Under the pieces are notes generated by a model. It made no database searches and was not told the DNA's origin. It saw only the letters and a list, made by a program, of their open reading frames with translations. Source: Bacilli bacterium (GTDB lineage Bacteria > Bacillota_I > Bacilli_A > ML615J-28 > CAG-698). From it: a stretch of DNA of 64,000 bases. Positions 51,648 to 59,989 of this stretch are shown piece by piece; the first letter of the stretch is position 1; each line of letters begins with the position of its first letter. The stretch lies in NCBI GenBank assembly GCA_918272565.1, contig CAKJYW010000006.1, positions 26,355 to 90,354 of the forward strand, read 5' to 3'. A program made the translations under genes and the position numbers.

Positions 51648-53648
51648 ATATTCATCCTCTTCACTATTCTTATTCTTCAAAATGTCAATCAACTGACCTC
51701 TAACTTCTTGAACTGAACTTGAAGCAATTTGGGTTGCGGCATTATTGAAATGGCCTCCACCACCCATTTTCTCCATGATTGTTTGTACGTTTGTCTCATC
51801 AAGTGAACGAGCAGATACACCGATTCTATCATCTTTAAGCCTACCTATACAGAATGTTGCTTGAAGTCCATCGATAGTAATCGCATTATCTGCAATCTTA
51901 GCTAGGAATTGTTGTTCAAATTGTTCATTCTCATCACAAATAGCAATTCCATATCTTCCTTCAACAACTTCTAGGTTAGTTAAAATCGCAACACGTTCAA
52001 CAAACTTATCTAAATCTTCTCTTAAGAATCTTTGAACCTTAGCAATTTCAGCACCATACATTTGTAATTTACCTAAGATATTAAATGTACGATAAGAAGT
52101 TCTATACATTAGTTGTGATGTATCTACCATAATACCTAAAAGCATTAGGGAAGCTTCAACTGGAGAAAGTTCAATTTCATCATCTAAGAAGTCAAACATT
52201 TCAACAACCAACTCACAAGCAGATGAAGCTGAAGTTTGATTATATAGATATACATAGTTACTAATAGCAGTTTCACTTCTTCTATGGTGGTCAAGAACTG
52301 CTACATGTTTAGCTTTTTGTAATATCTTTTGATCGATAACCATCGCTTCATATTGTGTATCAACAATTATTAATAATGTCTCTTTATTAATTGATGATAA
52401 TGCTTCTTTTGTTGAAACGAACATATCTAACATATTCAAATGTTCACTAGTAATCTCTTTATAAACAATGGAAACTGTTTGGTCAATATTGTTTTCATCA
52501 AATACAATATGACATTGCTTATCTAAGCTTCTTACTAACTTAGTCATAGCAATTGAAGAACCAAAGGCATCAGCATCCATGTTCTTATGACTCATTACTA
52601 ACACATTATCAGCTTTTTTGATGATATCAACTAAGTCTTCAGTCTTAACTCTAATATAGATTGGAGAACGGTTTTCAATACCTTTAGTCTTACCACCAAA
52701 GTAACTAACAGTACCATCGATATTAACAACAACTTGGTCACCACCACGATTTAGAGCAAGTTGAAGTTGCTCTTCAGCTAAACTAACCAAATCAAGAATT
52801 GGTAAGTCCTCACAAGCAAGACCGATAGAAAGTGTTATTCTTAAGTTCTCTTTATCACAATACTCTCTAATATCATCTAATACTTTGAATTTATCAACTA
52901 AAACATCATTTAATGTTACTCTATCCATAAGTAGCAAGTATTGCTCTTCTGAATAACCTCTTAAATAAACCTTAAGTCCACCACACCAATCAGCAAGTAA
53001 TCCCATGATATTACTTAGTTGCATGGCTTTTTCTTGTGGGTCAAGGCTATTTAAAGCAGAGTCTAAGTTATCGATGTTGATAATACCAACAGTAAGTGTA
53101 CGATTGTTATATTTTCTTTCAAGGTTCTTGTATTCTGTCTTATCAAACAAGAACAAGATATTATCATTTCTTAAAACAGTACAACTAAAGATACTACCAT
53201 ATAAATCGATATCAAAAGTATCGTATAACAAAATCTTATTGTATAAGTCTTTATTTAGATTTGCTAATTCTCTTTCAACAAGTGTACTTCTAAAGATTGT
53301 TTTAGAATAATCATTAGCCCACTCAACCATTTTTTTATCGTTATAAACGATGATACCAATAGGCATATCACTAAATGACTTCTCACCAGCAACTTTAACT
53401 TTGTATGAAATAGAATTCCAAAGTTTTAGTCTGTTTTCTAACCATTTAGTTTTCTTAACGGCATCTTCTTTAATGTAAGAATAAATGGAAATAGTGATTG
53501 TAACACCAATTACTAAGATACAAGCGTATGTTAAATATCTATTAATCTCCTCACCAAATATAGAGATTAAAAAGATAACAAGAGCCGCAATTCCTAGTAA
53601 GTAAACAACAAATCTAATATTTAAAATCTTTTTGAAAAATTTCTTCAT
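51201..53648 (-). CDS. gdpP-rplI: GdpP cyclic-di-AMP phosphodiesterase fused to ribosomal protein L9
   Basis: 815 residues in one frame. About 1-667 is GdpP: two membrane helices (about 13-55), a PAS-like domain, a degenerate GGDEF domain (no GGEEF), then the DHH core (MSHKNMDADAFGSS; AVLDHHRRS) and DHHA1 with GGGGHFNNAA. The last 148 residues (51201-51647) are a complete bL9: MKIILIKDVKGKGKEGD, a long helix, and a normal C-terminal domain. In most Firmicutes gdpP and rplI are separate overlapping genes; here no stop separates them. An ATG with AGAGGATG upstream may start free L9. Confidence 0.93.
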   Translation of the reverse strand: MKKFFKKILNIRFVVYLLGIAALVIFLISIFGEEINRYLTYACILVIGVTITISIYSYIKEDAVKKTKWLENRLKLWNSISYKVKVAGEKSFSDMPIGIIVYNDKKMVEWANDYSKTIFRSTLVERELANLNKDLYNKILLYDTFDIDLYGSIFSCTVLRNDNILFLFDKTEYKNLERKYNNRTLTVGIINIDNLDSALNSLDPQEKAMQLSNIMGLLADWCGGLKVYLRGYSEEQYLLLMDRVTLNDVLVDKFKVLDDIREYCDKENLRITLSIGLACEDLPILDLVSLAEEQLQLALNRGGDQVVVNIDGTVSYFGGKTKGIENRSPIYIRVKTEDLVDIIKKADNVLVMSHKNMDADAFGSSIAMTKLVRSLDKQCHIVFDENNIDQTVSIVYKEITSEHLNMLDMFVSTKEALSSINKETLLIIVDTQYEAMVIDQKILQKAKHVAVLDHHRRSETAISNYVYLYNQTSASSACELVVEMFDFLDDEIELSPVEASLMLLGIMVDTSQLMYRTSYRTFNILGKLQMYGAEIAKVQRFLREDLDKFVERVAILTNLEVVEGRYGIAICDENEQFEQQFLAKIADNAITIDGLQATFCIGRLKDDRIGVSARSLDETNVQTIMEKMGGGGHFNNAATQIASSSVQEVRGQLIDILKNKNSEEDEYMKIILIKDVKGKGKEGDIVDIPSGHANYLVRSKQAVLATGDNIKMLEERNEKAKEEAEKHLQEMRKLKEFIEKNPIKIMVNVGKEGKLFGTVSTKQVVDEYRLKYNVTLDKRKILFDKDIDALGTYKIPIQLHRDVLATITLYVIEKE

Positions 53649-53671
53649 AATACTCCACCATATTATGTCTA

Positions 53672-53700
53672 ATTATATCACAACAATACAGAAATGTAAA
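53672..53700 (-). promoter_or_regulatory. promoter of the gdpP-to-tsaC operon
   Basis: Minus strand: TTTACA (53695-53700), 17-base spacer, TATAAT (53672-53677). Serves gdpP-rplI, dnaB, prfA, prmC, the membrane protein and tsaC. Confidence 0.75.
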
Positions 53701-53704
53701 ATAC

Positions 53705-53735
53705 CTAGTTTTTAAAAGGTGCCACATTCGTAGCA
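53705..53735 (-). terminator. terminator of the solute-binding lipoprotein gene
   Basis: GGTGCTAC/GTGGCACC stem with one wobble pair, followed by four T residues on the minus strand. Confidence 0.65.
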
Positions 53736-53743
53736 CCCATAAT

Positions 53744-55996
53744 TTATCCATAAATTGATATCATATTAACTTCAATTGAAGGAGCAGCACTTTCTGCTTC
53801 GTTAATATAATCATTCCCTTTAGTAATCGCATTTCTTACAGCAGTAGTAATCTTACTACTACTATCTGTTTCAATTCCATTAAAGATTGGATCATATAAA
53901 ATCTTGTTTGCAGTAAAGTATAATAGTGCATCAATTGATGCCTCATCATCTAACTTACTAGAAGCTGTTTGACGCTTAATTGCATCAGCATCAAATGAAG
54001 GATCACTCTCTTGAAGTCTGATTGTTGATAAATACATATTTTCTAATGCTCTATAGATATCTTCATAAGTAACACCAGCTGGGTGTTTATATTCTCTTGC
54101 CCCCGCAAACATTAGATATGATTCTAGAATATATGTAACAACGGTGTTTTCTTTACCAACACTTGGATGATATGGGAATGGAACATATCCATATCTTGTA
54201 TCTTCTCCCCACATATCAACAGTGAATCTATTTGATAACTTAACATATCTATAGTCAGCTACTTGAATAACAGCTCTTCCACTACTAAAGTCAGAGCTAA
54301 CGTCACTTGATGAATCGCTATATGCACCAGCTACATAAATCTTACGCATTGTTTCAACTGCATCGCAAACATATTTATGTGTAAAGTTAAGGCTTAAAGT
54401 AGAAACATCAGCTAATTTTACACCACTAGCATTACTCATACCTTGCCAGAACATCCAAATATTACCAGTTAAAGCATAGTATCCACTAGGAAGTAATGCC
54501 TGAGTAGAGATTGCCCAATTCTCAAAATCATTGAAGTTCCAATTGCCTTCATTGAATAATTCAGCAGGATTTTTGATGTTATATTTTTCAAGCAATCCCA
54601 TATTAATAAATAATCCACTATAAGGATAAATTGTTGTTTGACTTAGGCCTGTAGCAATAATATATAAGTTACCTTTATAACTACCAAGTTGCTTTGCGGC
54701 TGGTTCAAGTTGGTTCTTACCAAACTTCAAATAATATTCGCTAACATTATGCATTGCTCCACTTGCATAGTAGTTAGGTAAGTATGATGGATTAACGATA
54801 TATACATCGGCTTGAGCTTGACCAAGTTCTGCTTGGTGGTTAATCCATGTATTTCTTGTTGGTCCATATGGAGCATCAGTAGGATATGCCACAACCTTAA
54901 TTGTACAATTATATAATTTCTCAGTTTCTCTCCATGCTTGTTGCTTAAATACTTTATCGCTCTTAGTGTATCCTTCTAAGAATGGATCTAAGTCAGTTAA
55001 AGCACTATCAGCATTCATAATAGATATTTCATATCCTTGTAAATCAGGAATAGGAAATTGTGCAGTTTGATCAACTGTTACCTTTACTTTAAACCTGCTT
55101 GACTTAACAGTCTCATCAATCAAAGAATAACAAATGATATATGTAGTTCCTTCGCTAACACCAGTAACCTTACCATCTTCACTAACAGTTGCAACTTCTG
55201 GTTTAGTTGATTCCCATCTAACTAAAGGAGAGCATCCAGTTGGCTGTAAGTCGACATTTAATCTAATATAATATCCAGTTTCAACTTCATCTGCACCAGT
55301 TATAGTAATAGATGTTGGGGCAATAGGTTTTTCTTCCTCTTTCTTTTCAACAATCTTTATTTTTATTTCACCAAAGATTGCATCGTTATCTTTACTTGTA
55401 GCTTTAATAGTTACTTCTCCTATAGCTTTTGCACTGACAAGTCCCTTATTAACAGTAGCTATAGCTTCATCGCTACTACTCCAGATGATCTCGCCACTAG
55501 CACCACTTGGTGAAATCACTGCTTCAACTAAAGCAGTCTTACCAACTTCTAGTTCGCCTGTTGCTTCTAAACTTCCAGTAGCCTTTAGTGTAATACCTTC
55601 AATCTTAGGAAGTTCAACTTCTTTTCTATTAACAACAAGACTAAATTCATACTTAACATTAGGATTAGATTCTAAACTAACAGTAATAACACAGTCACCA
55701 CCACTAATACCAGTTACTTTTCCATCTTTAATTGTTGCTACACTACTATTACTAGAAGTATATTTTACCTTTTTATTTGTAGCATCAGCTGGTAATACCT
55801 TAATACTTAAAGTGAATGATTCACCTTCTTCAATCAAATTCTTAAACCCTGTAACTTCAATAGAAGTTGCTTCAATTGTTTCTTCAGTTGGAGTAGGAGG
55901 ATCAACGACAGGTTTATCATCTTCCTTTTCTCCACCACATCCAAAGGCCATAGCAGCTAAAAAGATTAGTAAAAATAAAGTTAAAGCTTTTTTCAT
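53744..55996 (-). CDS. extracellular solute-binding lipoprotein with Big2 domains
   Basis: 750 residues from the ATG at 55996, which has AAAGGA upstream; the longer frame to 56029 lacks a site. Lipobox AFGC, then three Big2-like domains (about 38-310; SSNSSVATIKDGKVTGIS, SSDEAIATVNKGLVSA, STKPEVATVSEDGKVTGVS). A family-1 extracellular binding fold follows (YEISIMNADSAL; SYKGNLYIIATGLSQ; LLEKYNIKNPAELF; ADYRYVKLSN). Such proteins bind sugars or other carbohydrates for ABC uptake, but no permease or ATPase genes flank it, so it may only bind a polymer at the surface. Monocistronic. Confidence 0.8.
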   Translation of the reverse strand: MKKALTLFLLIFLAAMAFGCGGEKEDDKPVVDPPTPTEETIEATSIEVTGFKNLIEEGESFTLSIKVLPADATNKKVKYTSSNSSVATIKDGKVTGISGGDCVITVSLESNPNVKYEFSLVVNRKEVELPKIEGITLKATGSLEATGELEVGKTALVEAVISPSGASGEIIWSSSDEAIATVNKGLVSAKAIGEVTIKATSKDNDAIFGEIKIKIVEKKEEEKPIAPTSITITGADEVETGYYIRLNVDLQPTGCSPLVRWESTKPEVATVSEDGKVTGVSEGTTYIICYSLIDETVKSSRFKVKVTVDQTAQFPIPDLQGYEISIMNADSALTDLDPFLEGYTKSDKVFKQQAWRETEKLYNCTIKVVAYPTDAPYGPTRNTWINHQAELGQAQADVYIVNPSYLPNYYASGAMHNVSEYYLKFGKNQLEPAAKQLGSYKGNLYIIATGLSQTTIYPYSGLFINMGLLEKYNIKNPAELFNEGNWNFNDFENWAISTQALLPSGYYALTGNIWMFWQGMSNASGVKLADVSTLSLNFTHKYVCDAVETMRKIYVAGAYSDSSSDVSSDFSSGRAVIQVADYRYVKLSNRFTVDMWGEDTRYGYVPFPYHPSVGKENTVVTYILESYLMFAGAREYKHPAGVTYEDIYRALENMYLSTIRLQESDPSFDADAIKRQTASSKLDDEASIDALLYFTANKILYDPIFNGIETDSSSKITTAVRNAITKGNDYINEAESAAPSIEVNMISIYG

Positions 55997-56014
55997 GATT
56001 ATTCCTTTCTTACA

Positions 56015-56042
56015 TATATATAATAACATTTTTTCATGTTAA
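56015..56042 (-). promoter_or_regulatory. promoter of the solute-binding lipoprotein gene
   Basis: Minus strand: TTAACA (56037-56042), 16-base spacer, TATATA (56015-56020). Confidence 0.5.
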
Positions 56043-56057
56043 ATACTAATAGCAATT

Positions 56058-56088
56058 AAAAAAGCACTTGAATATATAATCCAAGCGC
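56058..56088 (-). terminator. terminator of the HEPN/MNT operon
   Basis: GCGCTTG/CAAGTGC stem (one wobble pair) with 11-base loop and six T residues on the minus strand, starting right at the stop codon. Confidence 0.75.
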
Positions 56089-56481
56089 CTATTTCTTTTC
56101 AATTACTAAACTATCACAATATTTAATAACTTCGTCCGCAATCTTTCTAACATCGTCAATATCTTCAACTAAGGCCATAAAGTTTTCATTGTACCTAGTC
56201 TCTGTTTCCCACGAATTGATTGTTGAAGCGAGAAGCCTTAATTCCTTCTCACAAGGAATAAAAGCATTTAATTCTTTAAGCTTTTTCATTTGAGCACGAA
56301 TATCGTGATTTTCAATATAATTCTCTCCATGCATTTCAACTAAATATTTAAGAGATAACTCTATTGCCTGTTGAAGATTAAAACAACAATCATCAACATA
56401 CGCATCATCAACACCCATTTTATAGTAACAGTTTTCCGCATTAAACCTTTTTGTCTTAGCTCTTGCTAGAAGTTTGCTCAT
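56089..56481 (-). CDS. HEPN-domain protein paired with MNT nucleotidyltransferase
   Basis: 130 residues, all helical, matching the HEPN domain of the HI0074/PF05168 type: a DDCCFNLQQAIELSLKYLV helix, NHDIRAQMKKL and a C-terminal TRYNENF. No R-x4-6-H ribonuclease motif is present, so unlike HepT toxins it may not cut RNA. Its start overlaps the nucleotidyltransferase gene by 26 bases and has AAGGAG upstream. HEPN/MNT pairs act as toxin-antitoxin-like or substrate-binding/transferase units; function here is open. Confidence 0.8.
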   Translation of the reverse strand: MSKLLARAKTKRFNAENCYYKMGVDDAYVDDCCFNLQQAIELSLKYLVEMHGENYIENHDIRAQMKKLKELNAFIPCEKELRLLASTINSWETETRYNENFMALVEDIDDVRKIADEVIKYCDSLVIEKK

Positions 56482-57064
56482 ATATAACTACTCCTTTATT
56501 AATATTTTCTAGTATTTGTGTTCCTTCTTTTTCATTATTTATCCATAAAACATCACTATTATAATTAGTAACTTCTTGAACCTTTTCAGAAATCATATTT
56601 TTATTATCTAAATTATAATAATCTTTATCCATTTCTATAGCTAAATCGATATCACTATCTTTATTGCACCTTATAGTAGTTGAACTTCCAAAAACAATAA
56701 CCTTCTTTATAAATGAATATTCCTTCAAAGCATAATATAGATCACTTATCTTCTTTTGCTTTAATGGATGAATTCTACTAACATCATAGTTCTTATTATT
56801 ATAAACAACAGGAAAAGTATATATGTAATTTCTCTTATCATTCCAGCTAGAAGATATCTTCTCTTCTTTCTTTTCTAAAAGTTCTAAAAAAGATTCGATA
56901 GATAGGTTTAAAGAAGAAGCAATACTCTCTATTGTTTTTATTTTACAATCTTCTATTTTCTTTTTCCCGTTTGCAAGTTCATTTAGTGTGGTATAAGGCA
57001 CATTAGAATCCATTGCTAGTTTATAGATAGATATGTCTTTTTCTTTTAAATATTCTTTTAACAT
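56456..57064 (-). CDS. HTH-MNT fusion: regulator with minimal nucleotidyltransferase
   Basis: 202 residues from the ATG at 57064; the longer frame to 57109 would run back through the -10 box. The N-terminal 60 residues are an XRE-type helix-turn-helix (ISIYKLAMDSNVPYTTLNELANGKKKIEDC). The C-terminal half is a minimal nucleotidyltransferase with G-S-x10-D-x-D (FGSS...DSDIDLAIEM, about 123-142) and a third acidic residue later, so the active site looks intact. MntA-type enzymes AMPylate their HEPN partner. The fused HTH probably represses its own promoter, which carries a perfect operator. Confidence 0.85.
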   Translation of the reverse strand: MLKEYLKEKDISIYKLAMDSNVPYTTLNELANGKKKIEDCKIKTIESIASSLNLSIESFLELLEKKEEKISSSWNDKRNYIYTFPVVYNNKNYDVSRIHPLKQKKISDLYYALKEYSFIKKVIVFGSSTTIRCNKDSDIDLAIEMDKDYYNLDNKNMISEKVQEVTNYNSDVLWINNEKEGTQILENINKGVVIYEQTSSKS

Positions 57065-57080
57065 TATATCACCCACTAAT

Positions 57081-57121
57081 ATTCTATCACACCAAACTAT
57101 AACTGTCAACAGTTATAGTTT
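57081..57121 (-). promoter_or_regulatory. promoter and perfect palindromic operator of the HTH-MNT/HEPN operon
   Basis: Minus strand: TTGACA (57104-57109), 17-base spacer, TAGAAT (57081-57086). Arms AAACTATAACTGT (57094-57106) and ACAGTTATAGTTT (57109-57121) are perfect over 13 bp with a two-base spacer and cover the -35 box. Confidence 0.85.
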
Positions 57122-57144
57122 ATAATCTTTATCAACTCCAAATC

Positions 57145-57172
57145 TTTACAGACATTGTAATAATCTTATTAT
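57145..57172 (+). promoter_or_regulatory. promoter of the M6-like protease gene
   Basis: TTTACA (57145-57150), 16-base spacer, TATTAT (57167-57172). Confidence 0.5.
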
Positions 57173-57212
57173 ACATATATAATATAAGTATAAAAGGAAG
57201 TGAAAAGAAAAT

Positions 57213-59126
57213 ATGAATAACAAAAAAACATTATTCTTAATGCTATTACTTTTATCTTTATGTCTTCTTGGGTGCATCTCTTCTAGTGATGATAAAAAGG
57301 AAGAAGAAAAACAGGATGATGCTCCTAAGATAGATGAAGTGGTTGATATTGAGGATGAAAAGGAAAAGGATAAAGAAGATGAACCTTCTATACCTGATGA
57401 TCCTCCTGAAGCTGAAATAGTATATAAAGATATATATACAAATATCGACTCTTTAAAATTAATTGAAAATAAGAAAGCACAAATCTTAGCTTCAACTGTT
57501 TCTTTTCAGCCTGTCTATGGTGACTTAATATTTACTGTTACTAGTGGCTCTGATATTATTAGTGTTAATGAAGATGGCTTAGTTACTGCCCTAAAGGCTG
57601 GTAATGCGGAAATAACAATAAGTTCAAAAAAAGGATATTATAACAATAAAATCATCCCAGTTACTGTAATTAAAGAAAGTGAAGATGTCGACTTAGCATT
57701 TCCTTATGTTGATGAAGATATACTCACATATAGTGATTTATCTTCATTTGTTGCTCCAGCAATAGGAAATCAAAAGATATTAGTTATTCCGTTTTGTCTT
57801 CCTAATGATAAAAAGATTCCAACAGAAGAAAACTTAAGTATAATAAAAAAGGCATATTCAGGGACAAGGGAAGAATGTGGGTGGAGAAGCTTGAAAGATT
57901 ATTTTTATGAAGCAAGCTTTGGTAAGTTAATATATGACATCACAGTACCAGATGAGTGGTTTATCCTACCAGATGAATATGAAAATGATTCAGTTGATAA
58001 TCTAAATGTTACCAAAATTGCTCCACTTGCTTTAAAGTGGTATATAGATAATAATCCTAACGTTGATATATCTTCATTTGATAATAACAATGATGGATAC
58101 GTTGATAACTTCCATTTGATATATGGAGGAAATGCTTCGGTTACTGGCTTCACAACAAGAGCATTTGATGATGTAAACGTAGATACTGTAAAAGTTGGCA
58201 ATTTTGTTTATACAAAACTAAGCATAATGAAGGATACTTCTAACCTAGGAGGTGTCCCTTCTAATGGTATTAACACAAGAGTAATAATTCATGAAAATGG
58301 TCATATGCTAGGATTACTAGACTATTATGATAATTCTTTTTCAGGAATAAACCTACTTGGTTCCTACGATATGCAAGATAATGATTTGATGGATTGGAAT
58401 ATCTTCTCTAAATTTGCGGTGGGGTGGGTTAAGCCAAGATATGTTAATTTAGAATATCTAGCTACTAGCAAGTCCGCCACAATCACCCTTAACTCTTCTG
58501 TTTTAAATGGTGACGCTTTAATAATTAAAAATAGTAATTATTTAGATCACGCCTTTGATGAATATATAATCATCGAACTATTTAACCCTGACGCAGGGAA
58601 TAATTACTATGACACTCATTTTTCTCTCGATTTTGACACTAGAAAAATAGGATATGGCGTTAAAATTTATCACGTTGATGCTAGGTTAATCCAAAGCTAT
58701 TGGATTGATGAGCTAAGCGCTTCAATTACAGAATTTGTAACTCGTGATACAACAATAAAAGATAATTCAGTAATCCAGGTTTTTTCATCTAACACTGCCA
58801 AAAAAGGTAGATATCCAGAGAACTACCCATGGAATGAATTAGATGAAGATGCCATCAACTTCTATTTAATACATCTACTTCAAAAAGGAAACGTTAATAC
58901 CTTTACTGAAGGTAAAGAGACATCACGTAAAAAATTTAATAATGATGATTTATGGCAAACAGGCGATACCTTCACAATAGGAGAGCATGAAGGTTACACT
59001 GACTATGGTAAAAACTTCTTCTATTACGAAGATACATTCAACGATAAAACAACTTTTCCATTTGGAGTTATCTTTGAAGAAGTAACTAAAGACACTGTAA
59101 CAATTACTATTAATTATTTAGGTTAA
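57213..59126 (+). CDS. M6-like metalloprotease lipoprotein
   Basis: 637 residues; lipobox LLGC (Cys21), a Lys/Glu/Asp-rich linker, one Big2-like domain (about 75-150) and a metalloprotease domain. The zinc motif is H360-E-N-G-H364, followed by MLGLLDYYD, as in M6 peptidases (immune inhibitor A). Before it come EECGWRSLKDYFYEASFGKL and a D-N-N-N-D-G-Y-V-D calcium-like loop, both usual in the family. It degrades proteins outside the cell while anchored to the membrane. The AAGGA site is rather far (about 15 bases) from the ATG, so translation may be modest. Monocistronic. Confidence 0.88.
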   Translation: MNNKKTLFLMLLLLSLCLLGCISSSDDKKEEEKQDDAPKIDEVVDIEDEKEKDKEDEPSIPDDPPEAEIVYKDIYTNIDSLKLIENKKAQILASTVSFQPVYGDLIFTVTSGSDIISVNEDGLVTALKAGNAEITISSKKGYYNNKIIPVTVIKESEDVDLAFPYVDEDILTYSDLSSFVAPAIGNQKILVIPFCLPNDKKIPTEENLSIIKKAYSGTREECGWRSLKDYFYEASFGKLIYDITVPDEWFILPDEYENDSVDNLNVTKIAPLALKWYIDNNPNVDISSFDNNNDGYVDNFHLIYGGNASVTGFTTRAFDDVNVDTVKVGNFVYTKLSIMKDTSNLGGVPSNGINTRVIIHENGHMLGLLDYYDNSFSGINLLGSYDMQDNDLMDWNIFSKFAVGWVKPRYVNLEYLATSKSATITLNSSVLNGDALIIKNSNYLDHAFDEYIIIELFNPDAGNNYYDTHFSLDFDTRKIGYGVKIYHVDARLIQSYWIDELSASITEFVTRDTTIKDNSVIQVFSSNTAKKGRYPENYPWNELDEDAINFYLIHLLQKGNVNTFTEGKETSRKKFNNDDLWQTGDTFTIGEHEGYTDYGKNFFYYEDTFNDKTTFPFGVIFEEVTKDTVTITINYLG

Positions 59127-59133
59127 CTAAAAA

Positions 59134-59175
59134 AAGGATATAGATTATAAACATAATCTTTATCCTTCTTTTTTT
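59134..59175. terminator. bidirectional terminator
   Basis: AAGGATA-t-AGATTAT (59134-59148) pairs with ATAATCT-t-TATCCTT (59153-59167), T-run after it and A-run before it; serves both convergent genes. Confidence 0.8.
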
Positions 59176-59833
59176 ATTCTGCATAAAAACATGTATTTTT
59201 CTTAAAAGCTCCAAAAGCAAAACCGAATTTTAAAAATAGAGGCATATTGCTATAAGCTTTAAATGATGTTCTACTAATGAATTCATCTACTCCGATATTT
59301 TCGATATATCCATATGGATTATATATTGTAACCAAATCATTACTTAAATCTAACCCTGTCACTACAGAAAAATGCAAAGTCCACTCATCTTCATATAGCG
59401 CTGCCCACTCAATAACAACAGGGTTGTTATTTTTTAAGCTATTATAAATCTCTTTTAAGAAGTCATCATTCTTTAGATACGACTTCATAACAAAAGTTTT
59501 TGAAGTAATTGACTTATTAATTTCCTCTAAGAATCCTTTAGATGATGATGTAGATATCTTCTTATTTCTACTATCTAACTCTTCTTCAGTTACTTTTTCG
59601 TTATAAAAGCTAGAAACCATCTCAATTGATGCGTACCCACAAGACACCTTTTGACTAACAAGTTCAATGTTAGTGACCTCCACTTTTTTATTATAACCAC
59701 TATCTTCTTTTAGATATGAATAATCAGTATTTATATTATTAGTCTTAACTATCACATTTATAAAAGGAATAGCTATAACTAAACATAACAAAACAATTAT
59801 AACTATAGCTATTATTAATATTTTTTTCTTCAT
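59174..59833 (-). CDS. membrane-anchored C39-like protein
   Basis: 219 residues: one N-terminal membrane helix (about 5-28), then a C39_2-like papain fold with Cys in VSCGYASIEM, His in WTLHFSVVTGLD, and NPYG as third triad position. The active site would lie outside the membrane. It may cleave peptides or cell-wall cross-links, or act as a transglutaminase-like enzyme. AGAGGT precedes the ATG. It shares only its fold with the lipoprotein at 7985. Confidence 0.7.
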   Translation of the reverse strand: MKKKILIIAIVIIVLLCLVIAIPFINVIVKTNNINTDYSYLKEDSGYNKKVEVTNIELVSQKVSCGYASIEMVSSFYNEKVTEEELDSRNKKISTSSSKGFLEEINKSITSKTFVMKSYLKNDDFLKEIYNSLKNNNPVVIEWAALYEDEWTLHFSVVTGLDLSNDLVTIYNPYGYIENIGVDEFISRTSFKAYSNMPLFLKFGFAFGAFKKNTCFYAE

Positions 59834-59916
59834 GTTTACCTCTTTTTTAGTTTATTTACAAATAGTATATATCTTTTTTTTCGCTTTTCAAAGTATATTA
59901 TATCTTTAATCTCTTA

Positions 59917-59945
59917 TTGTGTTAATAAATATAATAAGGTATAAT
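59917..59945 (+). promoter_or_regulatory. promoter of the HD-GYP receptor gene
   Basis: TTGTGT (59917-59922), 17-base spacer, TATAAT (59940-59945). Confidence 0.6.
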
Positions 59946-59989
59946 AAATTATGCAATAAAATAAGCTACTGGATAAAGGAGTTATCATA

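Noticed and set aside
56089..56481. HEPN protein as an RNase toxin of the HepT type
   Set aside because: No R-x4-6-H motif is present; it fits the non-nuclease PF05168 group better.
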